A DNA stretch of 64,000 nt from Brevibacterium sp. RIT 803 (lineage in GTDB: Bacteria > Actinomycetota > Actinomycetes > Actinomycetales > Brevibacteriaceae). Below, in pieces: positions 14,719 to 23,528 of this stretch. The DNA lies in assembly GCF_016892625.1 (NCBI RefSeq), contig NZ_JAFEMW010000001.1:1302001-1366000 (forward strand), written 5' to 3'. Below the pieces are notes generated by a model. The model saw nothing but the letters and a program-made list of their open reading frames with translations, was not told the DNA's origin and made no database searches. The stretch's first letter is position 1, and every line of letters starts with the position of its first letter. The translations under genes were made by a program, and so were the position numbers.

Positions 14719-16443
14719 ATGACGAAGTTCGATGTTGTCGAAGCATCCATCGCATCACTGCGACAGGCACTCGAGGACGGAACCGCCACCTCGGTGGAGC
14801 TCGTCGAGTCCTACCAGGCACGCATCGCTGCCTTCGACGGACCCGACACCGGCACGAAGTTGAACTCGGTGATCGTGGCCAACCCGGATGCTCTCGCCGA
14901 GGCGGCCGCCGCCGACGAACGACGTGCCCAGGGCCAGACGCGAGGACCCCTCGACGGGATCCCGTACACCGCGAAGGACAGCTACATGGTGACCGGGCTG
15001 AGCGTGGCCGCCGGTTCCCCCGCTTTCGCCGAACTCATCGCGCAAAAGGATGCCTTCACCGTCGAACGCCTCCGCGACGCCGGTGCTATCTGCTTGGGGC
15101 TGACCAATATGCCCCCGATGGCCAACGGCGGCATGCAGCGTGGTCTCTACGGCCGAGCCGAAAGCCCCTATAGCGCGCAATGGCTGACCAGCGCCTTCGC
15201 CTCCGGCTCGTCGAACGGCTCCGGTACCGCGACAACCGCGAGCTTCGCCGCCTTCGGTCTCGGCGAGGAGACCTGGTCCTCGGGACGGGCCCCTGCCTCA
15301 CACAACGCCCTCGTCGCCTACACCCCCTCTCGCGGAGTCATCTCCGTGCGCGGCAATTGGTCCCTGGTGCCCACGATGGACGTCGTCGTCCCCCACACCC
15401 GGTCGATGGCCGACCTGTGCGAGGTCCTCGACATCATCGTCGCCGATGACGCCGAAACTCGTGGCGACTTCTGGCGAGTCCAACCCTGGGTCGAGATTCC
15501 CGCCGCTTCTGCCATTCGACCCGATTCCTATGCCGCGCTGCTTCCAGCCGATGCCGAGGCAGCTCGTTCGACACTTGCCGGCAGACGCTTCGGCATCCCG
15601 AAGATGTACATCAATGCCGACCCAGAGGCCGGGACGAACCCCGATGGAGGCATCGGCGGGCCCACGGGACAGCGGATCGAAACCCGGGCCTCGGTGATCG
15701 CCGCCTGGCAGGCTGCCCGCCGTGATCTTGAGGCCGCCGGTGCCGAGGTCGTCGAGACCGATTTCCCAGTCGTCAGCAACTACGAGGGCGATCGCCCCGG
15801 TGCTCCGACGATCAGGACGCGCGGCGTCGTCAGCACCGACTACCTCGATCGGGAGATCAACGACCTCTCCGCGTGGGCCTGGGACGATTTCCTGGCCGCC
15901 AACGGCGATCCGAAGCTGTCCTCCCTCGCCGAGGTGGACGGGACGAGGATCTTCCCCCACCCGGGCGGTGCCCTGCCGGATCGATACACCGGATTCGACG
16001 ATGACATCGCCGAATACCCGCAGCTGTCCAAGGACCGCCCCTATACCTCGGTGACGGAGATCCCCGATCTCGAAGACGGCATCCGAGGTCTCGAGGTGAC
16101 TCGTCGGATCGACCTCGAAGAGTGGATGGACGTCAACGGCCTCGACGCGGTCATCTACCCGGCGATGGCCGATGTGGGACCGGCCGATATGGATGTCAAC
16201 GAGGCTTCAGCGGACCTCGGCTGGCGCAACGGCACTTGGGTCGCCAACGGCAACCTGGTGCCACGGCATCTGGGCATCCCCTCGGTGACGGTGCCCATGG
16301 GCACAATGGCCGACACCGGAATTCCCATCGGGTTGACGATCTCAGGCCGTGGCTGGGATGACTCGAAGCTCATCGAACTCGCTGCGGCGTTTGAAGCCAC
16401 CGGTGATCGACGTGAGGAGCCACCGCGGACGCCGAGGCTGTGA
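14719..16443 (+). CDS. Amidase-signature family hydrolase
   Basis: Enzyme of 574 residues in the amidase-signature superfamily (GatA, AtzF and others), which hydrolyses amides with a Ser-cisSer-Lys triad. The Lys is in PYTAKDSY. The Gly/Ser-rich region is FASGSSNGSGTATTASFAA, followed by GLGEETWSSGRAPAS, which should hold the nucleophilic Ser. The usual GTDTGGSIRIPA is thus modified to GEETWSSGRAPAS. The start has a good site (GGAGGAATCGAGA). It stands alone, and the substrate cannot be named. Confidence 0.82.
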   Translation: MTKFDVVEASIASLRQALEDGTATSVELVESYQARIAAFDGPDTGTKLNSVIVANPDALAEAAAADERRAQGQTRGPLDGIPYTAKDSYMVTGLSVAAGSPAFAELIAQKDAFTVERLRDAGAICLGLTNMPPMANGGMQRGLYGRAESPYSAQWLTSAFASGSSNGSGTATTASFAAFGLGEETWSSGRAPASHNALVAYTPSRGVISVRGNWSLVPTMDVVVPHTRSMADLCEVLDIIVADDAETRGDFWRVQPWVEIPAASAIRPDSYAALLPADAEAARSTLAGRRFGIPKMYINADPEAGTNPDGGIGGPTGQRIETRASVIAAWQAARRDLEAAGAEVVETDFPVVSNYEGDRPGAPTIRTRGVVSTDYLDREINDLSAWAWDDFLAANGDPKLSSLAEVDGTRIFPHPGGALPDRYTGFDDDIAEYPQLSKDRPYTSVTEIPDLEDGIRGLEVTRRIDLEEWMDVNGLDAVIYPAMADVGPADMDVNEASADLGWRNGTWVANGNLVPRHLGIPSVTVPMGTMADTGIPIGLTISGRGWDDSKLIELAAAFEATGDRREEPPRTPRL

Positions 16444-16451
16444 GTGCGAGC

Positions 16452-17060
16452 TCAGAGGTCCTCGGAGTCGAGAATCCCGCCCACTGCCGCGATGATCACC
16501 GCAGTCGCATAGTCTTCGTCAGCACCGTGGCCCGCCTCGTCGGCCGAGCCTGTCCAGCCGGCATTGTCGACGATGACGGCTGCCGACTCTTCGAGTCGTG
16601 CCGCAGCTCGGGCATGTCCGGCGACGAGTTCGAGCAGCACCGCGATGGCGGAGTATTTTCGTCCTTCCGGAGCCGGATGAGAGGCCAGCAGACCGATGGC
16701 CTCGTCCATCACCTCGCCGATACCGGGGCCCATCGTCTCCGGCAGCACCCCTGTCGACAGCCAGGGGTGCGCGCGGTGGAGAGCGAATATTCCGGCGGCG
16801 AATGTGGAGAGATCGGCCCGCCAGGAACCCTTTGCCTCAACTGCGGTCCGCTCTGCCAGCACCTCGTCGATCATGAGAGCGACGAGTCCGTCCCTATCGC
16901 CGACGTGCCGATAGAGGGCGGCCGGCGCGCTCCCGATCTCTGCAGCCAGGGCCCGCATCGTGACCTGCGGCAGACTCGTCCGGTCAGCCAAGGCGATGGC
17001 CGCTCGTGCGATGCCCACCCGGTCCAGGCGAGCGGGCCTGCCGACCTTTCCCGCAGTCAC
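16452..17060 (-). CDS. TetR-family regulator
   Basis: Regulator of about 202 residues. The N-terminal helix-turn-helix includes TMRALAAEIGSAPAALYRHVGDRDGL, followed by a TetR C-terminal ligand domain (TetR_C-like). The GTG at 17060 was chosen because AGGAGG lies 6 bases before it and it overlaps the stop of the upstream glycosyltransferase as GTGA (17060-17057); an earlier GTG at 17078 would destroy that site. The overlap indicates translational coupling, so the regulator may respond to the glycosyltransferase substrate. Confidence 0.82.
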   Translation of the reverse strand: MTAGKVGRPARLDRVGIARAAIALADRTSLPQVTMRALAAEIGSAPAALYRHVGDRDGLVALMIDEVLAERTAVEAKGSWRADLSTFAAGIFALHRAHPWLSTGVLPETMGPGIGEVMDEAIGLLASHPAPEGRKYSAIAVLLELVAGHARAAARLEESAAVIVDNAGWTGSADEAGHGADEDYATAVIIAAVGGILDSEDL

Positions 17061-18316
17061 TGCCGCCCTCCTGCACACGGCGTGGAAGGCTCGGCGATCC
17101 AGCGTCGCAGTGACAGAGTGCTCTCGCCCTGTTCGTGCTCAGACCGCTCCAGCGTCTTCGCAATCGTGGTCGCGTCTCGGAGCATCTGTCCTGACCCGGT
17201 CACCGACTCCACGCTGGAGTGCAGTGCGCTGGGAGTCACTCTGCGATTGCTCAATGCCGGTGCTGCGACTCCGAGTCGTGCGGCGGTCCGCGCCCAGAAG
17301 AACTGATCCGTGTGCTGAGGGAATGGGACGCTCGGAATTCCGGCACGCAGGCAGGCCGCGGTGATTCCCGCACCAGCTTGGTGGATCGCGGTCGCTACCT
17401 GCGGCAGCAGCCAGGAGTGGGGCACCGGGCCCGCGGTGACAACCCGGCCGGGAGCCGCCTCGGCGAGGATGGGGCCGGCCGCACCCTGGACGATGACACG
17501 ATGGCGGGTCGACGACACGAACTCGGACAGCGCATCCGCGGCTCGGCTGCCCTCTGGAACGCTGCCCATGGTCACGAGCACGGGAGGGGGCCCACTGGCG
17601 AGAAAGTCTGCGAGCTCGATCGGTGCGGTCCACTCTTCGTCGTCGACCGGCCACCAGAAGCCGTCGAGGCTCAGGTGCTGAGGCCAATCGCTCGGGCGCG
17701 GGAAGATGACGGGGCTGATGCCATGGTGGACGGGCACCGCGGCACGTGCTCGTTCGTTCAGAGTTGTGGTGAACTTCTTCTTAGGCAAGCCCAGCTGTTC
17801 CCGAACCCATGCCGCTGCAGGGACGTAGGGCGCGGGTACTCTCTGCGCCACGCGTCCGATCGGACGGTTGAGAAGGGGTCCGAAGTCGATCGCCGAAGCG
17901 ATCATCGGCGGATAGGCCCGACTCGGCCTCGAGGGCTGGAGCAGTGCTTCGGCTGATGGGATGCCCAGAGCTTCGGCGATGTCGTGGCCGTAGGGCGAGA
18001 TGGGATTGGTGAGCACTACGTCGATGGCGCCTGCGCGTACTGCCATGAGTGCGGCTTCAGCGTGGTCCATCATGTAGCCGCGCAGATGATCGAGGTACCC
18101 ACGTACACCCGGGCCAGCGCCTCCATCCGCGGACGGAGGAGGCGTGAGGGCAGCCGTGTATCGTGCCGCGGCGCACCCGGATCGTTCCACAGCCGCCGCA
18201 TAGTCGGCATGGACGACCATGGTGACCGTGTGCCCGTCGGCAATGAGGTCCACGGCGATTCTGATTGCCGGTGCAACGTCACCCCAGGACCCCGGGGCCA
18301 GAATGAGCACCTTCAT
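17057..18316 (-). CDS. MGT/UGT-family glycosyltransferase
   Basis: GT1-family glycosyltransferase of 419 residues resembling macrolide and glycopeptide glycosyltransferases. It has an N-terminal acceptor domain from MKVLILAPGSWGDVAPAIRI and a C-terminal nucleotide-sugar domain with PHSWLLPQVATAIHQAGAGI and PSVPFPQHTDQFFWA, where the usual HHGGxGT motif is changed to HQAGAGI. The ATG at 18316 follows AGGAGGG; an upstream GTG at 18370 is in frame but adds only basic residues. It is co-transcribed with a TetR gene. Roles in modifying a natural product or detoxifying an antibiotic are both possible. Confidence 0.82.
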   Translation of the reverse strand: MKVLILAPGSWGDVAPAIRIAVDLIADGHTVTMVVHADYAAAVERSGCAAARYTAALTPPPSADGGAGPGVRGYLDHLRGYMMDHAEAALMAVRAGAIDVVLTNPISPYGHDIAEALGIPSAEALLQPSRPSRAYPPMIASAIDFGPLLNRPIGRVAQRVPAPYVPAAAWVREQLGLPKKKFTTTLNERARAAVPVHHGISPVIFPRPSDWPQHLSLDGFWWPVDDEEWTAPIELADFLASGPPPVLVTMGSVPEGSRAADALSEFVSSTRHRVIVQGAAGPILAEAAPGRVVTAGPVPHSWLLPQVATAIHQAGAGITAACLRAGIPSVPFPQHTDQFFWARTAARLGVAAPALSNRRVTPSALHSSVESVTGSGQMLRDATTIAKTLERSEHEQGESTLSLRRWIAEPSTPCAGGRQ

Positions 18317-18476
18317 GACCCTCCTCAACCGGCTCGCGCGCCGAAGTCTTATTTTGTGTACATCGTTCACTAAATAATATCAGAGCCTCGATCACTGTGT
18401 GAATAAGTCTGAAACCTTCGGGTGAACTCGCCAGATTACTGGATCGTAGCCAGCAATCGGTGGAACAGTGTTGGAC

Positions 18477-19250
18477 ATGACCGATTTCTCTATTCTCGCC
18501 GAACGCGCGTCCGCTCTACTCGAAGCCCATCATCAGGATCGCCCGATCGTCCTGCCGACAGTGTGGGATGCCTGGTCAGCCCAGGCCATGGTCAATGACG
18601 GATTCGAGGCCCTGAGCATCGGCTCTCATCCTCTCGCCGACTCCGTGGGCTCCGCGGACGGCGAGACCATGAGCCTCAGCCAGGCGCTGGCAGGGATCGC
18701 CCGCGTGTGCGGCTCCGTGGATGTGCCGGTCAGCGCCGATCTGGAATCCGGCTATGACACTGAAGCGCCGGATCTCATCGCCGGGCTCCTCGAGGCCGGC
18801 GCTGTGGGCGTCAACATCGAGGACACCATCCACAGCGAAGGACGACTGCGCAGCGCCGAGGAGCACGCCGAGTACATCGGCGACCTGCGTCGCGCCGCTG
18901 ACGCGCAACGAGTGCACGTGGTCATCAATGCCCGCACCGACGTGTTCAAGAATCCCGATGATTTCGAGGATCCCACCGCCGAGGCGATCCGACGCCTCAA
19001 CCTGTGCGCCGAGGCCGGTGCGGATTCCGTCTATCCCGTCAGGCTGCCGAACACCGAGACTCTTAAGACCGTACTGTCGCAGGTGAGACTGCCGCTGAAT
19101 GTCACCGCCCACCCGATCAAGGGTGCCGTGCCCGACGAACTCGACCTCTCTCAGCTGCAGGACCTTGGGGTGAAGCGTGTGACCTTCGGGCCTCTGCTGC
19201 AAGCCACGATGTATGACTACTTCGCCAAGTTCACCAGGAACTGGCACTGA
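18477..19250 (+). CDS. Isocitrate lyase/PEP mutase superfamily protein
   Basis: TIM-barrel enzyme of 257 residues. Typical motifs are LPTVWDAWSAQAM, VSADLESGYD (Mg2+ site) and GVNIEDT. It lacks the KKCGH loop of true isocitrate lyase, so it fits the carboxyphosphonoenolpyruvate/PEP mutase or oxaloacetate decarboxylase branch, where the reaction varies. The start may be the ATG at 18477 or GTG/TTG codons just upstream; no strong ribosome binding site helps. It is followed by the VOC protein 74 bases downstream, possibly in the same transcript. Confidence 0.8.
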   Translation: MTDFSILAERASALLEAHHQDRPIVLPTVWDAWSAQAMVNDGFEALSIGSHPLADSVGSADGETMSLSQALAGIARVCGSVDVPVSADLESGYDTEAPDLIAGLLEAGAVGVNIEDTIHSEGRLRSAEEHAEYIGDLRRAADAQRVHVVINARTDVFKNPDDFEDPTAEAIRRLNLCAEAGADSVYPVRLPNTETLKTVLSQVRLPLNVTAHPIKGAVPDELDLSQLQDLGVKRVTFGPLLQATMYDYFAKFTRNWH

Positions 19251-19324
19251 CAACAGCCGCTGAATCCGCTGCCATCGACCACAATCACTGAGCAGATCGC
19301 CAACCGCAATGATGAGGAGCCGCA

Positions 19325-20086
19325 ATGCCTGAGAATCTCCGCGAAGGGCAGCCAGTCTGGATCGATTACACCTGCCACGACTTCGAGTCCACAACGAAGT
19401 TCTACTCCGAGATCTTCGGGTGGACGTTCGAGGATCAGGGACCTGACTTCGGCCACTACAACATGATCACGAAGGACGGAGCAGCTGTCGGCGGCGCTAT
19501 GCGTGCCATGAACATGGACGGCACTCCGAACCCGATGATTCCGGCGATGTGGACGACCTACCTTCACACCGATGACATCGCGAACACCTATGCGGCAGCA
19601 CTCACCGCTGGTGCGGCCCCCATCGCCGAACCGATGTCCGTCGGACCGCTGGGACAGATGGCTGTCATCACCGATCCCACCGGTGCCGGTGTTGGCATGT
19701 GGCAACCCGGCGAGTTCACCGGGTTCGACACACCGCTCACTCCCGGGACTCCGGTGTGGTTTGAGCTCATGACGCGCGACTATCCCGTCGCGCAGGAGTT
19801 CTATCGCACCGTCTTCTCCTTCGATATCGTGGCGATGGAGGGGTTCCCGTATTCGACACATGGCGCCGATGAGAACGCCGTGGCCGGCATCTGCGACGCC
19901 AGCGAATGGACCCAGGTGTCCTTCTGGCGTGATTACATCAACGTCGAGGACACCGATGCCACCGCAACCAGGGTGGCCGAACTCGGCGGCAAGGTGCTCG
20001 CCGGTCCCGAAGATTCACCGTATGGCCGCATCGCCACCGTCACTGATCCGGAAGGGGCGACGTTCCAGCTCCAGCAGAATCCGTGA
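19325..20086 (+). CDS. Double VOC-domain protein (glyoxalase/dioxygenase fold)
   Basis: Protein of 253 residues with two vicinal-oxygen-chelate domains. The first (about 8-125) begins PVWIDYTCHDFESTTKFYSE, and the second (about 138-250) begins PVWFELMTRDYPVAQEFYRT. The parallel starts show internal duplication. Such tandem VOC proteins (27-kDa antigen Cfp30B-like) are common in actinobacteria; their substrates are mostly unknown. GAGGAG lies a few bases before the ATG. Confidence 0.82.
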   Translation: MPENLREGQPVWIDYTCHDFESTTKFYSEIFGWTFEDQGPDFGHYNMITKDGAAVGGAMRAMNMDGTPNPMIPAMWTTYLHTDDIANTYAAALTAGAAPIAEPMSVGPLGQMAVITDPTGAGVGMWQPGEFTGFDTPLTPGTPVWFELMTRDYPVAQEFYRTVFSFDIVAMEGFPYSTHGADENAVAGICDASEWTQVSFWRDYINVEDTDATATRVAELGGKVLAGPEDSPYGRIATVTDPEGATFQLQQNP

Positions 20087-20121
20087 GTACTCACGCCTGA
20101 GGTCGATTCCGCCAGCAGGCG

Positions 20122-22251
20122 TCAGGCACGCAGTGCAAGTGCGAACGGCAGCACCGCAGTCGCCCCCGCCTGCCTGAGCAGACGTGCACCGATCGCCATC
20201 GTCCACCGTGAGACGACCTCGTCGTCGACGAGAAGCACCGCCTTTCCGGCCACTGCCTCTTCGACCTCGGGCGGGACGACGAACGCATCGTAGAGATCCT
20301 TCACCCGGAAGGCGCTGTTGACCTCGGGGCTGCCGTGGTCATGAACCTGCAGCAGCTCTCCCCCATCGATGAGTCGTCCTGCGGAGGCCAGATTCGCCGC
20401 CAAGGATCGCACTGTCGTGGGCCTGCGCGCGCTTGGCACCGAGACGACGACTTCAGGGCGGATCTCCCAGTCCCATTGGGCCAGAACCTCAAGGCACCAT
20501 TTGCCGATCTGTGCGGGTACTTCGGCATCGGGAGCGTCCGGTGCGAGGAATGATCGCAGGGTCTGCCCCTGCCCCAGATCGCTGAGCCGTACGATGGCTC
20601 GGCCCTCGGCCGCCAGCTCTCCGGCGGGAATGCGGCCCTTGAGCGGGACGCCGATGTTGGCCATGCCGCTGGGCCAGGTGCTGCGCGCGTCGATGGGCAG
20701 GCCGACGCGATGCAGAGTTCCTGCCATTGCCTGCCTGTTCTCATCAGAGATCTCGGCCGACCACCACATTCCGGCGCAGTTGTCGCAGCGTCCGCAGGGT
20801 GTGGGCTCGGGGTCATCAAGTTGGCGAATGAGGAATTCCATTCGGCATTCGCCAGTGGACTCGTAGTCGAGCATCGCCTGCGCCTCAGCAGCGCGCACGG
20901 CCGCGACCTTCTCGTATCGTTCCTGGTCATAGGTCCAACCTCGGCCAGTCGAGATATAACCGCCCTTGATCTTGGTCACGGCGTCTTCAACTTCGAGGGT
21001 CTTCAGCAGCAGCTGCAGCCGGGTGCGTTTGGTCCCGACCAACGTCTCCAAGCGAGCCACGGACAGGGGGCCGTCCGCCTCGGCGAGGGACTGAAGCACG
21101 GCATTAGCGTCGGACTGATCGGGCATCGACGCAGTGGCGAAGTAGTTCCAGATCTCCTGGTCCTCAGCACCGGGCAGGAGCAGGACATCCGCGGAGTCCG
21201 TGGCACGACCGGCGCGGCCAACCTGCTGGTAGTAGGCGACGGCAGATGATGGTGCACCAACGTGGATGACGAAGCCGAGGTCTGGCTTGTCGAACCCCAT
21301 TCCCAGCGCGGAGGTGGCCACGAGCGCCTTGATCCGGTTGTCTTTGAGCTGCTGCTCAAGCTCGGCCCGCTCCTCAGCATCGGTGCGGCCTGTGTAGGCA
21401 CGGACCTCGTAACCCCGGTCGCGCAGAATTCTGGTGATGTCTTCGGCCGCGCTGACCGTGAGCGTATAGATGATTCCCGAACCGGTGAAATCACCGAGGT
21501 GGGAGCACAGCCAGGCGATGCGTGCGCTCGCGTCGAGTCCGGGTTGGACCCCGAGCCGGAGGGAGTCACGAGCGAGTTCGCCGCGCACGACGGTGGTGTC
21601 GTGGCCGAGCTGTTCGGCGACATCGGTGACCACCCGGGAGTTGGCGGTGGCTGTTGTGGCGAGGACAGGGGTGTTGCCCGGCAGTTCGGCCAGAATGTGT
21701 CCGATCCGCCGGTAATCGGGACGGAAGTCATGGCCCCAGTCGGAGATGCAGTGCGCCTCGTCGACGACGATGAGACCAAGGAAGGCCAGGAGTTGGGGCA
21801 GGACCTCGTCGCGGAACTGCGGGTTGTTCAGCCGCTCGGGCGAGACGAGCAGAACGTCGAGGCTGCCGGCCCTGAGATCGTCGAGGACGGTGTCCCACTC
21901 GGTGACGTTGGAGGAGTTGAGACTGGCTGCACGAACCCCGGCGCGCTGCGCCGCCGCGATCTGGTCGCGCATCAGGGCCAACAGCGGGGAGATGATGAGG
22001 CTGGGACCGGTGCCAGCCGCCCGGAGCATTCTGGTCGCTACGAAGTACACGGCCGACTTGCCCCACCCGGTCCGCTGGACCACGAGGACCCTCTTCTTCT
22101 CCACGACCAGATCGCGGATCGATTCGAGCTGGCCGTCCCGGAACTGCGCGTCGGGATTCGCAGTGAGCTCGGCCAAGATGCGCTGAGCCTGAACGGCGAA
22201 TTGGTCGGCGTCGATGGTCGTTGCCCTCGGTGTGGATTCGGTCATGGCCAC
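20122..22251 (-). CDS. recQ: RecQ-like DNA helicase with phosphoribosyltransferase-like tail
   Basis: ATP-dependent 3'-5' DNA helicase of 709 residues. Helicase motifs are QRTGWGKSAVYF (Walker A), VVDEAHCISDWGHDFRPDY (DEAH and the RecQ loop) and YYQQVGRAGR (motif VI). A zinc-binding segment with CRMEF and CGRCDNC follows. The last 130 residues resemble a phosphoribosyltransferase fold, with VLLVDDEVVSRWT in the place of the PRPP loop, and replace the HRDC domain of classical RecQ. Two in-frame ATG codons (residues 1 and 3) are possible starts. It acts in recombination or repair. Confidence 0.87.
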   Translation of the reverse strand: MAMTESTPRATTIDADQFAVQAQRILAELTANPDAQFRDGQLESIRDLVVEKKRVLVVQRTGWGKSAVYFVATRMLRAAGTGPSLIISPLLALMRDQIAAAQRAGVRAASLNSSNVTEWDTVLDDLRAGSLDVLLVSPERLNNPQFRDEVLPQLLAFLGLIVVDEAHCISDWGHDFRPDYRRIGHILAELPGNTPVLATTATANSRVVTDVAEQLGHDTTVVRGELARDSLRLGVQPGLDASARIAWLCSHLGDFTGSGIIYTLTVSAAEDITRILRDRGYEVRAYTGRTDAEERAELEQQLKDNRIKALVATSALGMGFDKPDLGFVIHVGAPSSAVAYYQQVGRAGRATDSADVLLLPGAEDQEIWNYFATASMPDQSDANAVLQSLAEADGPLSVARLETLVGTKRTRLQLLLKTLEVEDAVTKIKGGYISTGRGWTYDQERYEKVAAVRAAEAQAMLDYESTGECRMEFLIRQLDDPEPTPCGRCDNCAGMWWSAEISDENRQAMAGTLHRVGLPIDARSTWPSGMANIGVPLKGRIPAGELAAEGRAIVRLSDLGQGQTLRSFLAPDAPDAEVPAQIGKWCLEVLAQWDWEIRPEVVVSVPSARRPTTVRSLAANLASAGRLIDGGELLQVHDHGSPEVNSAFRVKDLYDAFVVPPEVEEAVAGKAVLLVDDEVVSRWTMAIGARLLRQAGATAVLPFALALRA

Positions 22252-22294
22252 AGTCTAGATGTCGCCACTGACGCAGCCGCTCAGCCCTGATCCA

Positions 22295-22774
22295 TCACCT
22301 CAGTGCGAGTTCGATGCCCAAGGTGGCGAGGACGCCGAACAGCACACCCCACAGGATGATCGAGATGATCTGCCAGAAGGCCACAGCGTTGCGGTCGGCA
22401 CCGAATCCGACCATCGCCATCGAGGTGATCTGCGAAGGCAGCAGGGTCTGGCCGAGCAGGGAGACTCCGGGGACGCCGAACTTATCGAACATGCGCTTGA
22501 GCCGCTGTCGTTTCGGTGAGGATTCAGCGTCTTTGCCATTGTTCTTCGTCGCTTTGTCGCGGATTGCTCCGGCGCCGTAGACGAATGCGAGCATCGAGAC
22601 CACGTTTCCGATGATGGCCATCATGATCGCGACGACCGGATTCAGGCCGATAGCGACACCGATGACGGCACCGAAATAGGACTCGACGAAGGGAATCGCG
22701 GAGACGAGGATGATGCCTGCCCATTGCAGCCAGTCGGGGATCGATCCGGCGAATTCCTGGATGCTTTCGATCAT
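22295..22774 (-). CDS. Small multidrug export family membrane protein
   Basis: Membrane protein of 159 residues matching the small multidrug-export family (PF06695 type). It has about four hydrophobic segments, with FVESYFGAVIGVAIGLNPVV in the second and a charged cytoplasmic loop (KNNGKDAESSPKRQRLKRMF) in the middle. GGAG lies before the ATG. It is divergent from a TetR regulator with a perfect palindromic operator between them, so it is probably repressed by that regulator. The transported compound is unknown, and the family's export role is weakly established. Confidence 0.75.
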   Translation of the reverse strand: MIESIQEFAGSIPDWLQWAGIILVSAIPFVESYFGAVIGVAIGLNPVVAIMMAIIGNVVSMLAFVYGAGAIRDKATKNNGKDAESSPKRQRLKRMFDKFGVPGVSLLGQTLLPSQITSMAMVGFGADRNAVAFWQIISIILWGVLFGVLATLGIELALR

Positions 22775-22877
22775 GATGGGGCTCCATTTTCATTGGTTCG
22801 GAGTCTCTGTCTATGCGCTGCACACGCGGGCCATAATCGATCTCAACGCAAGAACCCGGCTTTCCGGCACAGCGTGC

Positions 22878-22892
22878 TAGTACGTTGTACTA
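22878..22892. promoter_or_regulatory. TetR operator between exporter and regulator
   Basis: TAGTACGTTGTACTA is a perfect 6-3-6 inverted repeat located 43 bases before the TetR start and 104 bases before the exporter start. Its position and symmetry are typical of a TetR-family operator acting on both genes. Confidence 0.65.
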
Positions 22893-22934
22893 TACAGAAA
22901 ACGGCAATGATGCGCGAGACAGAGAGGAGTGGAT

Positions 22935-23525
22935 ATGTCCCGACGCGATGACATCATCTCTGCGGCGATCCGACTGGCCGAAGCGTCCCCTCCCGGGCAG
23001 GCCACCCTCAGCGTGCGCGCCGTCGCCAAGGAGGCCGGAATCGGCGCCTCGACGCTGCGCCACTACTTCCCCACTCAGACCGATCTGCACGAAGCCATCG
23101 CGCGCAGCTCTATGGACACCGCGGTCCAGGACTTCTCGATTGCCGACCCCGCCCTGGATCCGGCCGAGCGCCTCTACGAGTGCTGCGCGCAATTCCTCCC
23201 CACACACGAACACCGCGACATGCAACTCGAACTATGGTTCACGATGCACCTCAGCGCCCTCGGACCCGATCAACGCGCGGTCTCCCGCAGGCTCTTAGAG
23301 TACGGCCACGACTTCACATACGTCTGCCTGCAGCGCTGGCTCGGGATCCTGGCCGCCGAAGGTCATATCGACCCCGACGAGGTGGCTCCATTGTCGACAG
23401 CCATGTTCACCATGCTCGATGGCTTGGCACTGCATTCGATCATCACCCCCGAACGCGTCACCGTCGATGCCGCCCACAACCAGCTTAAGTGGCTCATCGC
23501 GAAGATGCTCACGCCACAGGACTGA
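22935..23525 (+). CDS. TetR-family regulator of the divergent exporter
   Basis: Regulator of 196 residues. The helix-turn-helix is AVAKEAGIGASTLRHYFPTQTDLHEAI, followed by an all-helical ligand domain. The ATG at 22935 follows GAGAGGAG by 5 bases; a GTG two codons earlier overlaps that site and is unlikely. The operator TAGTACGTTGTACTA lies in the shared promoter region, so it should repress itself and the membrane protein at 22295-22774. Its 3' end almost touches the convergent MocR gene (3 bases apart). Confidence 0.84.
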   Translation: MSRRDDIISAAIRLAEASPPGQATLSVRAVAKEAGIGASTLRHYFPTQTDLHEAIARSSMDTAVQDFSIADPALDPAERLYECCAQFLPTHEHRDMQLELWFTMHLSALGPDQRAVSRRLLEYGHDFTYVCLQRWLGILAAEGHIDPDEVAPLSTAMFTMLDGLALHSIITPERVTVDAAHNQLKWLIAKMLTPQD

Positions 23526-23528
23526 GGC

